From NCBI GenBank assembly GCA_019009955.1, contig CM032232.1, positions 72,311,001-72,375,000 of the forward strand: DNA of 64,000 bases, read 5' to 3'. Source of the DNA: Riptortus pedestris (taxonomy: Eukaryota > Arthropoda > Insecta > Hemiptera > Alydidae). Positions 11,821 to 22,388 of the stretch are shown one piece after another (position 1 is the stretch's first letter; each line of letters starts with the position of its first letter). A program made the translations under genes and the position numbers. The notes beneath the pieces are model-generated. The model searched no databases and was not told the DNA's origin. It saw only the letters and a program-made list of their open reading frames with translations.

Positions 11821-12709
11821 TAATTAGCCGAGTTGAAGGTGTATACTGGAGTTCAACTGATGATCGTCTCTCAATTACTCTTTTGAGCAAAGAGAAAGAT
11901 CTAAAAAAGGGCGATGAAAGCTCTTGGATTTGCTTAGAACTATTTATTACATAGAGATATTAAATGCATTATCAAAAATTTCGTTATCTTGTAGTTTTAT
12001 GGTTTACTTAAATCCTTATATACTCCATATAGAGAATAGACAAGTCTCTTGAATATATCCATTGTTGAAAAATGATCAACACCTCCACTAGGGTTGAACC
12101 CCCAAGTGATCCAAGTTGTTCTTGAATATATTTGTTTGGCATCGGCTGAATACAGAGTAATGAAGGTTATGATATTCATAATTCAGTAGTTATTTGAGGG
12201 TTCTTTTCCTAAAATAAAGCTTAAAGTAAGCCCTAAGAAAACTCGCCACGAGATGAACTTTCATTAAGCAGCTGTTGAAGTAAAGGTCAAGTAGGCTGGT
12301 GTAGGAAGCTCTATAGCAGCTGCCCGCTGGTGCCACTTGTAACTTATGGGGTTGACCTCCTTTTGCTGTCTCCTAGTTTTTGCCCTTTTTCATTTAACAC
12401 TTTTTTGGGTTAGCGAAATTTGTTCAACGTCTTATTTTTTTTCGAAAACTATACAAACAGCCAATTAGAACAATAAGTCATTAAAATTAGTAGAAGGCAT
12501 GTATTTTCAAAATATGGTTACTGTTCGACTAGGTGTAAATAGGTAATAATCACACAGTCAACAAAGCAGTATTTGCATGCGCAAGATATTCCATTGGATA
12601 ATATGTATATTTATCTTAGTCATACAAACAAAACTGATAATGCAAATAGAGTTATGCCACAACAATATTATAAAATGAAAATGAATGCATATTCAGAACA
12701 TTAAGTTTC

Positions 12710-12754
<45 letters not shown>

Positions 12755-13427
12755 CATCGAATTTAAATTTCGTTCTGAATATATTCATATATTCGTATTG
12801 AAGTATCAACCTTCGATGTAACTCATTTCTTTTTAGTTTGAAAAAATTAATTAGATTGATTGTGAATAATTATTTATTGGAAAAGGATATCTCATCTTAT
12901 CATCATCCCAATGACGACCTTATAAGGGTATAAGAATATTCAAGTTAATAATTACAAAATCTAACATGCTTTAAAGGGAATATCATAAGGTGACAATGAT
13001 ACATGAATTTATATTATATACACACATATATATGTTCCAATACTAAAAACATATTTTGAAAATAATATAGGGATACTAGCTATAAAATAAATATATATTT
13101 TACTTTTTTTAAAAATATTTATTTTACAAAAAGAAATTATAAGATGAACATTATGTGAATTTTCTCATTTAAAAATAATCCTTGAAAAACACTTTCTTTT
13201 TCCTGTCAAGCTGAAGAAGGGTTTGCACGAGAAGCAATTTAGGTATGAGAGGTGTCGCAAAGAACGTGGCAGATAATAGAGTCCCTCAATTCTGATGTTT
13301 TGGGGAGGACATGTTTCTTCCACGCACAACGTATGAATTTCTGGGTGGAGCAGTGAGAGATTGCAAGTCCTATGTGTGGAAATGACTAATCTTCAGCTAA
13401 GTTGTCTGTAAATGTCCGAACACTTCG
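11821..13427. other. AT-rich stretch with a (TA)n-centred inverted repeat
   Basis: A (TA)n tract at 12711-12752 is flanked by short inverted arms, GAATGCATATTCAGAAC (12683-12699) and GTTCTGAATATATTC (12772-12786). A somewhat GC-richer segment at 12260-12370 shows no coding signature. Confidence 0.45.
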
Positions 13428-13799
13428 TTGAGCTACTATGCCATTGCCGGGGCATTATTGCAGACTTTAGACTTCTTGGAAAGAGATTTTGAACGGACTA
13501 GGGGCTCAGATGAATTGTTTAAATTCTCCAGTGGAATAATTAATAGTGGGTTAAATTCACTTACAGTGCCAGGAGTACGTGGATTTCAAACGGAGCTCCT
13601 TAAGTCTGGTGGCAAGGAAATCTGGGATGCATTAAGAAGTGCGACAAACTCAACTGTCCCAATTACTGAGTATTTCTTTTTTAAGTATTCCTACGAGGTA
13701 CTATTAATAACCAACATCAGAAGGCTTATCGGCTTCTTGAAGAAGGAAGGGGAGGGCGGGGGTTCAATAATCCTTCAGGGGGAGGAAAGTCAAACTTAG
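13428..13799 (+). other. Exon-like open frame, unidentified
   Basis: The frame is open for more than 120 codons with no ATG at its beginning; it would be entered through an AG such as TTATTGCAG at about 13458-13466. The translation is protein-like rather than AT-driven: TLDFLERDFERTRGSDELFK, then a Gly/Ser/Leu-rich part and KEIWDALRSATNSTVPITE. The end is less plausible (FFFKYSY, then Gly-rich) so a true exon would stop near a GT at about 13669 or 13697. No family is recognised. It is followed about 75 bp later by another exon-like segment on the same strand, which suggests a shared gene or pseudogene. Confidence 0.35.
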
Positions 13800-13873
13800 G
13801 TCAAATATTCAAGATTTGTCTGGAGGTGAGAAGTCACTGGAGATCGATGTTGACCTGCTTCATTTATTTATAG

Positions 13874-13990
13874 ACGTCAGACAACTCGCGGCCAGAGTTC
13901 ATTGAGGATGGACCTCCTATCCCTTCTAAGGATGACAGTCAAGAATACGACAAGACGAGCAAAGCTGCGCGGGTCTCTGAGGATTTTGAG
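13874..13990 (+). CDS. Candidate internal exon (117 bp, 39 codons)
   Basis: The segment is preceded by TTTATTTATAG at 13863-13873 and followed by GTAAGAG at 13991, a close match to a consensus donor. It is exactly 39 codons and open in the frame starting with its first base: TSDNSRPEFIEDGPPIPSKD then an acidic, Lys-rich remainder ending SEDFE. It is clearly more G+C-rich than its flanks. A second frame is also open but gives an Arg/Leu-rich, less natural sequence. No domain is recognised; the composition suggests a disordered linker. Neighbouring exon-like segments lie at 13428-13799 and 14102-14218 on the same strand. Confidence 0.45.
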
Positions 13991-14101
13991 GTAAGAGACA
14001 GTATAACGAAGGTACAGCAAAGATTCTTATTGCCTTAAATCAATGCACAAAAAATGATGAGCCAGGAAAACAGACCAATCCAGAATGTACTTAGTTAAAC
14101 C

Positions 14102-14218
14102 ATGCTCACTACCATGATGCTAACACTACACCATGCTCAACTGAACGACGTGGAGATGGTTGCTCGATCCTTCCTAACACTGGCTACAGCTTTAGAAGAG
14201 TTGGAGTTGCGGTATTAG
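14102..14218 (+). other. Exon-like segment with stop codon, unidentified
   Basis: A frame containing TLHHAQLNDVEMVARSFLTL and ATALEELELRY runs to a TAG at about 14216. The composition (Leu, Glu, Ala helical pattern) is coding-like. No obvious acceptor was located and the family is unknown; it could be the terminal exon of the 13.4-14.0 kb candidate, or chance. Confidence 0.28.
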
Positions 14219-14359
14219 CCCACGGACTCCATATTAAAAAGATATTATTAATTGCATTGACTCAGCAACACCCATAAAGAAGGAAAGAACAGTTCATCAG
14301 CATAGACGTGTAATCTAGAAAAGGAACACGGTTATAATAATCTACCTACCTTTTATAAT

Positions 14360-14620
14360 CTAGGTAACATTTTTTTCATTCGCCTCAAGAATCTTATAGG
14401 TGGGAATCATGTCAGGGGCGGCGTCTGTAACCACTTTTCTAATGATTTCACATGGTACCTGTATTTTTTCCCCTTTGCAGTCTATGCTACTAAATAATTG
14501 GGAATGATTTACAAAACCAAAGCTACTTTGAGAAGAATGGGGAGTAACTAAATCTGAAGAAAAGTTGTCTATCAAAGAATGTGAAATTTTTTTCAGAGCA
14601 TCAGAAATTTGTAATTTTAA
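14360..14620 (-). CDS. Candidate terminal exon, minus strand (87 codons)
   Basis: On the minus strand a pyrimidine tract (CTTTCTTCTTTCTTCC) is followed about 20 bases later by AAATTAG and then an open frame of 86 codons ending in TAG (14360-14362). The translation runs LKLQISDALKKISHSLIDNF, then a Ser-rich stretch, then KGEKIQVPCEIIRKVVTDAA and PDMIPTYKILEANEKNVT. Composition is balanced, unlike AT-noise frames. The protein is not recognised; no zinc-finger, transposase or membrane signature is obvious. Its strand is opposite to the neighbouring 13.4-14.2 kb candidates, so it would belong to a separate, convergent unit. Upstream exons were not found between 14.6 and 16.5 kb. Confidence 0.4.
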   Translation of the reverse strand, partial: LKLQISDALKKISHSLIDNFSSDLVTPHSSQSSFGFVNHSQLFSSIDCKGEKIQVPCEIIRKVVTDAAPDMIPTYKILEANEKNVT

Positions 14621-14872
14621 CTAATTTATTTCAAGCGTTGGAAGAAAGAAGAAAGCGGTGCTCTAAACGAATCATGAAACCAAGCACAGAACATTGAAAG
14701 ATATTTCTGTTATACTGATCAATAGAGCAGGAATATATTCTGTTATTACCTAATGATGTATGAGCTGCTTATCATTCAAAAAAGAATAATTACTTCCTAA
14801 AAAATAACCTTATCGATTACAAACTTTTACGCAGAACTTAATCAATATGAAAACATGCTTTTCACCTCCAAT

Positions 14873-14998
14873 TATTTATTTAGTGACGAAATTAGATAAG
14901 TAAAATCCTAAGTCCCACCCTGGCTAGAAAAGGGTGGTAATCTGTAGATAACCCGTCCCAGTTAGCCTTAGTTGCAAAAAGTGGAAGTTAATATATAC
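14873..14998 (+). mobile_element. SINE S1, 5'-truncated
   Basis: It begins in the body (TTATTTAGTGACGAAATT) and keeps CCACCCTGGCTAGAAAAGG, ACCCGTCCCAGTTAGCCT and the GGAAGTTAATA tail. The head with A and B boxes is missing, as expected for incomplete reverse transcription. Confidence 0.8.
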
Positions 14999-16558
14999 TC
15001 GTAAGAATAATTAATAATTGGACAATCAATAATAAGAACATATGTTATGATTCTAATTACGCCTCACGAATATAATAAGTGTGAGGATAGTTTATTTACA
15101 TGTTAAAGTAAGATGAGTAATGATTGAAAGAGCTTGAATCTGTATCTATTCAAAATCCTGAAAATTATACTTAAATCTTCAAAGAATGTCGCAGGTGGTG
15201 GAAATGATTAATTTCAAACTATATAATCATCGTTGCGGAGGTAGATAGGGCTAAATGAAAAAAAAAATGTTATCTGTTATACCTCTGTATTTTGTATGAT
15301 TAAATTATAATCTGAATAGTTGGGTGGTTTTATTAGGACTCTACTTTGATCTTCACTAAGTAAAAATGGGTAATAGCACGCGGTGAAGAGGCAGACTCTA
15401 TTGGCTTGATGATTTCCAGGTGGATGGTGAAGGCTGCTGTGTCGGACTGTGACAAGAGGCGAAAAATTGTTGAGAAATAGTTCCGGGAAGTGAGTAAAGA
15501 ACTAATATATCTTCCAATAAATTGTTTTTAGCTGGAAGTATTGGACATTTCTCTGGAATGCCACAATATTGGGAATACGGTTATTTTTCGTATACAAGCC
15601 TATATATATTTCTAGATTTCTGAAACTTTTGAAAAGTACTATAATACATTATAAAATTTATTCCCCAAGGCCAATATATGAGTATACCTTTTTATTAATG
15701 CGAAACAACACAGGGATTATGTTTAATGTTCGTTTCACCTCCATATTAATTTATTTTTATTCTACCAACGTATTCTCATAAACAAAATGAACTGATGCAT
15801 CCGTTAAAAAAAAATTGTATGAGTTTTTGGTGCAATGATACAGACAATAATACTTTACATTTATTCATCGAGTTTATTATCTAAAAGCATTTCGAAAAAA
15901 ATAAAAAAATAAATGATCGATAAAGCATTGTTTGCAATGAATCAAACTGGCAAAATTACAGCTGATTAAAGGCGGACGTTATGAAGAGATGAATGAAATT
16001 TTCCCAATTGTTCCAATCCTGAATGAAATACAGCCTTAGCTCAAAGTTGGGGATCACAACCCACACAATGTTGAGCTGCACGTTGTGAGTCGCAACACGT
16101 AAATCAAGCCATTAATTTGACGAGATAAATCTCTGGCACGACCTTTCTCCTTCTCTGCTACAAAATGCCACAATTTCCTTCACTCCTCGAGATTCAAAGC
16201 CTATATTTAGAACAGAGTTGCTTTATACAATTCATTACAGCCAATAAAAAGATTTAATTAAAATAAAAAAATCTCTGTATTAATTTGTTTTTAGATATAC
16301 ACAAATCAAGTAGAATAAATGTTTTTGGAGTTTTAGGTAGCAATTCAAGACCAATTGAAAATACAGTCACCATGTGCTATTTGTTTCCCACCGAACTGAC
16401 CACATACATTATATTCATAATAAATGATTAGCTTATAGCAATATATCATATAGAAGTTTATGAATAAAACTTGGAATTTTCATTTCTATTAGGAATTATA
16501 AGCAATCAGACTAGGTGGGAGGAGAGAATTTCGCACAATATCAAGACGGACATAATGT
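14999..16558. other. AT-rich stretch, no feature recognised
   Basis: The open frame at 15569-15781 is Ile/Phe/Tyr-rich with no start context or motif. Nothing else stands out. Confidence 0.4.
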
Positions 16559-16860
16559 ATACAGGGTGAGCCAACGTTCACTGCCACTACCCCTAAAATC
16601 GCCAATTGTATTAATAAAAGTCAGCGTTTTATTAATACAATTGGCGGCTTAGTGTGCTATAATTGTGGCCCTTGTGATATCTGCTATAATTGTGAATATT
16701 TTCAGTACATATTTAACCTCCTAACCTTCTCCAGTATTTCTCCAGCGACTTTAACTTTGGAATTTCCAATGGAATAACATACTTTTTATGACGAATTCTT
16801 AAAGCCTCTAGAACATTGATGTTGGGATTTTGCAAATTTATTCACGAATCGCCATTGGAA
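16559..16860 (+). repeat. Rep-B copy 1 (CAGGG-ended repeat) with an internal perfect hairpin
   Basis: It begins TACAGGGTGAGCC and shares with the 21964 copy the order CCCCTAAAATCGCCAATT, AACCT.CT..CCTTCTCCAGTA and CGACTTTAACTTTGGAATT. A CAGGG start directly after TA is typical of TA-inserting DNA transposons. This copy contains a perfect 20-bp inverted repeat at 16600-16619 / 16627-16646 with a 7-nt loop that the other copy lacks. Confidence 0.6.
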
Positions 16861-16944
16861 ATAGTTTGTCGTAATTAAGCTAGAAAAAAGGTGACACACT
16901 AATTCGAGATGAATAGTAGAATAACTTTACTAAAAGCTAAAAAA

Positions 16945-17110
16945 AATATCTCGGTTAAAATTCGAGGAAAAAAACGTAGAACAGAAATTGTAGAGAATTA
17001 AATTTAAATAGGACTTTTTATTAAAAATGTTTCGACCCGACTCATAATTATGGAGAACGTTTGAATTATTTTTTCCCACTCCTCTCCCTAAAACCCCATT
17101 CCTAACAAAA
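16945..17110 (+). repeat. Rep-A fragment, degenerate
   Basis: Ordered blocks AATATCTCGGTTAAAATTC, GTTTCGACCCGACTCATAA and a C-rich CCCACTCCTCTCCC run match the Rep-A middle section. Confidence 0.5.
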
Positions 17111-18440
17111 TAAATATTACTAGAACTTTAACTGATACATATATTAAACCTATGTTGTTGTCATAATATATATTTACATCTCGACACTCTGATTATGGAT
17201 AGTACGTTAAATTTATAATTCAATTTTAAAGTTATCAATTAACTAAAAAATAATACTACATTATTAATTTATAGAAAGACTACAACTCTGGAAGAGAATG
17301 CTAAAAAGTTAAACGGTTCTTCATCAAATTGACTATTCCAGAAACAGCAGAAAAAGAAACTTAAAACTTGACAAGCTTCATTACCTTCACAGTAATTATT
17401 CATTTTGCACGCTTTTAAAAAATGAATTAACTTCGGGATGGAAATAATGATTTATTTATGAGTGTTGCTAATGAAAACGTTCCTGAGCAGCACGACAATT
17501 AAGTAGAGAAATCAAAATATAGACATCAAATTAAGAGTAATGAATAATTTTTAATTTTCAATAGAGCAATGTGATTTAGTTTAAACAATAATGTAAAATA
17601 TTACTCTCATTCTCATAAATTTTCAAAGATTTCAGGCTTATATCCGACTCATGATTATGTCACGTAAAATATTTCAGTTCAGCTAGATTTTATTATAAAT
17701 ATCCATTATTTGAAAGTATCTGAAACAATTATTCTTCGTATTCCAGCGTCCAGATTATCAAACGTTACGATGATTTCAGAGTATGTAAATACTTCTGACC
17801 AAAATAGAGGTTGTTACATTTTTAAAAAGATTACAATTGTGAAGGAAAATATACCTTCCAAAGTTATTTATGGAGTATGTTGGTTGGGAGTGATGGACTA
17901 ATCAAATAAGAAGAAATAACTAAAACTTTCAGTCCTACGCAACATTTATATATTTAACGCTGCTCAATGATATAGAGAATAATAAATAAAGAAGAGCGAG
18001 AAGTGGAAGGTATCGTTTGTTCTTCGTGGCCCTTAAAAGAGGAAAAATGTTACACTTCAAAGCATTTCCAGTTCTGGAGAGTAACGCCCTTGTGATTTTT
18101 TCTTATTTTTATGTTGAGGGTTATAACTATTCAACCAATAAGTCTCTGGGATTTACGGGAGTCTTTAGGGAAATGAATAAAGAAATTATAGGATAATTTT
18201 ACTAAGGTTTGATAACTGCACTTATAAGCGTCCTTCCCCCACCGCTCCTATAATAGACGACCAAACTCGTCATTGATTAGCGATTTTTGATGAGGTCCAT
18301 TGTGGTGAAATTGCCACGTTGGGAAGTCATATTTTCAAGTCCTATATAATGGGTACTAGGATCTCTTTACAAGTTCTTCATACTTTCATGGCAAGGGTCA
18401 CCAATAGAAAACATTTCTCTTTGCTCAAACTTTATTCATA
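17111..18440. other. AT-rich stretch, no feature recognised
   Basis: A 63-codon frame at 17710-17901 has mixed composition but starts without ATG and shows no motif or splice context. Confidence 0.35.
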
Positions 18441-18480
18441 CTGCTCTACATGTTTCGTGTTACCTCTTCAGAGTCTGTCC
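18441..18480 (-). other. Hammerhead-like motif P4
   Basis: On the minus strand CTGAAGA (18465-18471) is followed by a short spacer, CGAAA, and the self-complementary ACATGT (18448-18453) then A. This is the same core order as P1-P3. Stem II is short and stem I pairing is poor, so it may be a decayed Penelope-like element end or coincidence. Confidence 0.3.
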
Positions 18481-19449
18481 ATTTCTGAAGTGCTCGTTTC
18501 CCTCTTACGTTTGTTGGGACTGAGCTCACAAGGGAGGCCGTTGATAGTGCTAGAGGTTTCTGGCAAAGGACCTTCCCTCAATGAGAAACCCTATACTATC
18601 TTTCTACTCTATACTATGAGGTTTTATACCTCTATACTATGAGGTCGATAACAGAGTTCTTTATTTTGTTCGTACTACTTATTGGCGAAAACGGAAAGTG
18701 ATTTTCTTCCTTGTCTGGACGATGTATTTCTTCCAAAAATCACATAGAGCCTTATAATTCCAGTGACTTGGTACCAAAATTGGTAGAGCTTCCAATGACA
18801 TCATGCACTTTATTAAAAGAATTGCATAACTGTCTACTTTTACTGATACTCAGAAGACGGCAGATCCTCTCAATTGCAGTCATTCTTATAGACTAACCAT
18901 ACTTGTTCTTGTTAATTTTATTGTTCAACTATCTGACAACCTTGATTAATCATCACATCTCTTTCGATGAGTTGATTTTATACTGGTCTGCTGCTGATTT
19001 TAAACTGGACTCCGGCTCCAGACCTTTGGCAGTGATTAGCCAAGAGAATTTGCTTTCACTAATCGATCTTTAAGTGTTGGTCCTAACGCCGAACCAGAGA
19101 TATCCATTCCTCCTCTATCTCGGAACTCAAAGGGAAATGATTTTCTCATCGCGCCTAATTGGCAACCAAACTAAGCTGTTTGGTTGATCGATGGCTTTAA
19201 CCAAATTTTCATATTCTGAAAGAGTGGTCAGAATAGACATTTTCAGAAATACGAAAGGTTTTCCATAGTTAAGTGTTATCTGTTGCTCCATAAAATGTAA
19301 CAGCGAAGGGAAGAAATGGAGGGATGTGGGACGCATTCCATCTTCACGCAGGCCAAACCTTCATCGAATACTAAAGTGTAAGAAGGGGGAAATTTTTCTT
19401 CCACATTTATACAAAGGTCCAAGATATGTATTCTGATTGTATATAATTA
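18481..19449. other. Intergenic; includes a short tandem duplication
   Basis: CTCTATACTATGAGGT is repeated at about 18608 and 18630. A plus-strand frame spans 18319-18642 but lacks an ATG context and crosses the P4 motif. No gene is supported. Confidence 0.4.
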
Positions 19450-20019
19450 AAAATTTTCTTCAAATGTCCATCGATCCTACCTAATAGATGACGAAAATAA
19501 CGTCTGTTCAAAATTGTATATATCTATCTATAAATTTGACTGTTACCGCTCTAGCTGTCGCAAGTTTGGTTTGACCGTTGCCAAACTCGATATATGATCG
19601 TTTTATGTAAAAAAGAAAGATCAAGTTCGTTAATGGCTGAAATCCTACCAGTTGGATGTGGATTTAGAGGGGAGAAATTTGGAAAATACTTAATATCGCC
19701 GTTATTATGCGGCGGATCGAAAAATTGTATAGATTCAATCTTATTGTAAATGTTAAGTTCTATAAATGTTGTAATGTACGTTTTTCACTAACTTGATTAT
19801 TAACCGAGATATTTGCACTTTTTAGTTTTCGGCCTTCAGTAAACTCTCACTCTTACTCATTCCATATTAACAGTAAGCTGTTATATTATGAAGCACTTTA
19901 TTTGAAGTCTGAATACAAAATATTGTTCCCATTGAACTTTTACATTTTGTGATAAATTCAAATACGTGACGCACGTGGTAAATCTGTTGTTAACGCAGCC
20001 CCTGCGTGACGTACTTTTT
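19450..20019 (-). repeat. Rep-A copy, tail truncated
   Basis: Read on the minus strand from 20019 the head GTACGTCACGCAGGGGCTGC and the middle blocks (GCAAATATCTCGGTTAATAA; CGATCCGCCGCATAATAAC; AACGAACTTGATCTTTC) are in canonical order. The tail begins GGTAGGATCGATGGACATTT but the last ~55 bp with the terminal hairpin is missing. The internal (TA)n is reduced to a few degenerate TATC units. Confidence 0.85.
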
Positions 20020-20666
20020 ATTTTGAAAGATGTCAAAAAACTGACAAAATCAATGGAAATTCCCCACATATTATAATTTTTCAGACATTTTCTAGTTACA
20101 CCTACTTGTGCAATGTAATGTGGTGATGGACGAATATTGAAAAAAATTATAACTAACCATTAATTAGAATTGTGAAGGAATAATTGTTTATATTTTCGTC
20201 GAAATATTACTAATCCAATCTTCTCATTAGTTTTAAATAAGAAGATTAAATTCTGTTCTTTCCACCATACGAGTACCAATGAAATATGGGTCAGTGAGAA
20301 GTAGTTCAAAGTAAAAATTTTGATTTTCATACCAGAAACTAATATTATTATACTGAGAAATACATTGTAAAACGATCTGCTGGGTAGATTTTGATATAAC
20401 TAGTAATACCAATGATATTGATGAAAGTTGTTTTGTGTTCGAAGTAAACCTCGACACCAGGTGTTGTTAGTAATGTGCTCCTGTTGACAATATTCAAAGC
20501 AATTCGCTCCAATCGTGTAGTTAAGATGAAGTGATTCAGAAAGAAAGAAATGTTCATTGGAATTCTTCTTGGTTTTGTTAAGCGATTGAGTAAGAAGCGG
20601 GCGGGGAAACAGATAGACAAGAATTGTTAGAATGAGGAATGAATTTAAACCTCAAGAAAAAAAAAT
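20020..20666. other. AT-rich stretch, no feature recognised
   Basis: Two overlapping minus-strand frames (20233-20457, 20348-20620) shadow each other. Neither has a recognised motif. Confidence 0.35.
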
Positions 20667-20825
20667 GCTGATAATAATCCCTCTGGACTCTGGATTTGTG
20701 CTGGCTGGTGGAGGTCCATCATCAACGGAAGGATCAAAAAGGTCAAACACCTCCACTCTTAATCAGAGTAGTGATTAAGAGTGGAGGTGTTTGACCTTTT
20801 TGATCCTTCCGTTGCTGATAATAAT
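20666..20825. repeat. Perfect 42-bp hairpin flanked by a 13-bp direct repeat
   Basis: Arms 20724-20765 and 20772-20813 are perfect reverse complements around a 6-nt loop (GAGTAG). The direct repeat TGCTGATAATAAT occurs at 20666-20678 and 20813-20825. The arm sequence includes GGTCAAACACCTCCACTC. The perfect pairing implies recent formation or active maintenance. Confidence 0.9.
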
Positions 20826-21059
20826 GGTATGCTGATAAAAATTTATTAAATTACAGAAATGCAACTAATTTATAGCCATGCCTAACTCAATTTTCCCAAT
20901 AAGGAATAATAATAATAATAAATCCATTACTTCATAAATAATAATTGTAACTGTGTAGTAATTTTCCCTTGTATAAGTCTAACAAAGCGATTAATCAAAG
21001 GTGTGTACAATTTTTAATGGATAGCAACCACATGTGATAATGTCAAGAGTAATATGTCT

Positions 21060-21300
21060 TGGTTTATGCTGATGGAAGAGGACAAACTTTACACCAGTTG
21101 ATGAATTACATGGAAATTGAGTTTATCCATCTGCGAAATATGGCTAATTTCTAGACCACTTCTTGCTAAGTAATTTACTAGTACACCCGTCGTTTCCAGA
21201 GTCTGTTCCCAACTCATTATATAATCTGTTTGTTTATTACTCAGACTCAACTCAGCCAAAAAGGGGTTAGTTTTGTTAGTCTGTCTGTAATTCTCTTTCT
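21060..21300 (+). repeat. Rep-C copy 2
   Basis: Collinear with 11580-11820 (shared blocks AACTTTACACCAGTTGAT, ACCACTTCTTGC, TTCCCAACTCATTATAT, TTACTCAGA). Class unknown. Confidence 0.55.
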
Positions 21301-21321
21301 CTATGGGTTTATTTTCCTAAG

Positions 21322-21396
21322 AGAAGTTATACATCAGCTACTTCACAAAGTGAGGAAAATGATGTAGACGACATGAATGATGGTTCATTTCAGAAA
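21322..21396 (+). other. Candidate short exon, unidentified
   Basis: It is preceded by TTATTTTCCTAAG and followed by GTAGGT. The 25-codon frame RSYTSATSQSEENDVDDMND... is hydrophilic and acidic, unlike AT-noise. It directly follows Rep-C copy 2, so it could equally be repeat-derived. Confidence 0.22.
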
Positions 21397-21935
21397 GTAG
21401 GTCTTAGTTGCTTTTATGGCCTTACCGCATCAATATTTTACTTCTTGGTGTGTCATTCCACGTCGTACATTATTATTGTATTTATGAGTTTAATTTTTGT
21501 TGAGTTTTTCTTTTAAAAAATTTGAATGAATGCAAGAGGGGTGATAAAATCCGACACTGTATCAATCAGGCCATTTGAATATAGCATCATTATCTCCCAC
21601 AGAACTTTTCCAGAGCAATTGTTGGAATCTATGATGACTGCAAAGAAACATAAGCTACTGGAAAAAGCTCTTCACATATCGTAGGCTAAGCAGATTTTTG
21701 AACTACTGCAACATGTTCGGCCGTCAACCCTCATGAATTTCTTTATATCTACCATAACAAGAAGCCTACTTAAACAGGACTTGAAATTAAAGCTGAGATG
21801 AAAATCGTATGTGCAGAGATAGGCCTTACAAAAAACGAAAATTAAATATTAAACAAAACGTTTGCTATATTAGATTTTCTATATAACATTTTTAACACAC
21901 AATCATGATAATGCAAATATTTTGAACTTTTTATT

Positions 21936-21963
<28 letters not shown>
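21397..21963. other. AT-rich stretch ending in an (AT)n tract
   Basis: A short (AT)n tract lies at 21936-21957, immediately before Rep-B copy 2. No gene recognised. Confidence 0.45.
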
Positions 21964-21966
<3 letters not shown>

Positions 21967-22200
21967 AGGGGGATGTCCTAAGTTCCCGTGCCACCCCCCT
22001 TAAAATCTCCAATTATTTTATACAAAGCTGAGACTTGGTGTTCCATAATTGGGACCCTTGACAAATCATTTCAGTCTATATTCAACCTTGTAGCCTTCTC
22101 CAGTACTTCTCCTGCAACCAAAACTTTGTAATTATCGATGAAATGCCCTACTTTTAATAGCTGATTCTTGTATAAAATCAAATTCTAAAACGAGTTCATA
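21964..22200 (+). repeat. Rep-B copy 2
   Basis: It begins TACAGGGGGATGTCC after an (AT)n/ACACAC tract and is collinear with 16559-16860 (CCCCTTAAAATCTCCAATT; TTCAACCTTGTAGCCTTCTC; CTCCTGCAACCAAAACTTTG). It adjoins the mariner remnant and may be part of the same original element. Confidence 0.6.
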
Positions 22201-22388
22201 TCGATAAAAATTTTCGATTTGATCCATCCTTTAGCCGTAAAATGCACAATCAGAAACAGCGCATTTTATTGATAAATGCTGGGGCATGAAAGTTGAAGTC
22301 AACAAAATTATCGTTGAAACTAGTCTACGGGTAAAGGAATGGATTCTTGAATTAAAAAAAAAAGTATTTAAAACGAAATAACGCTAAA

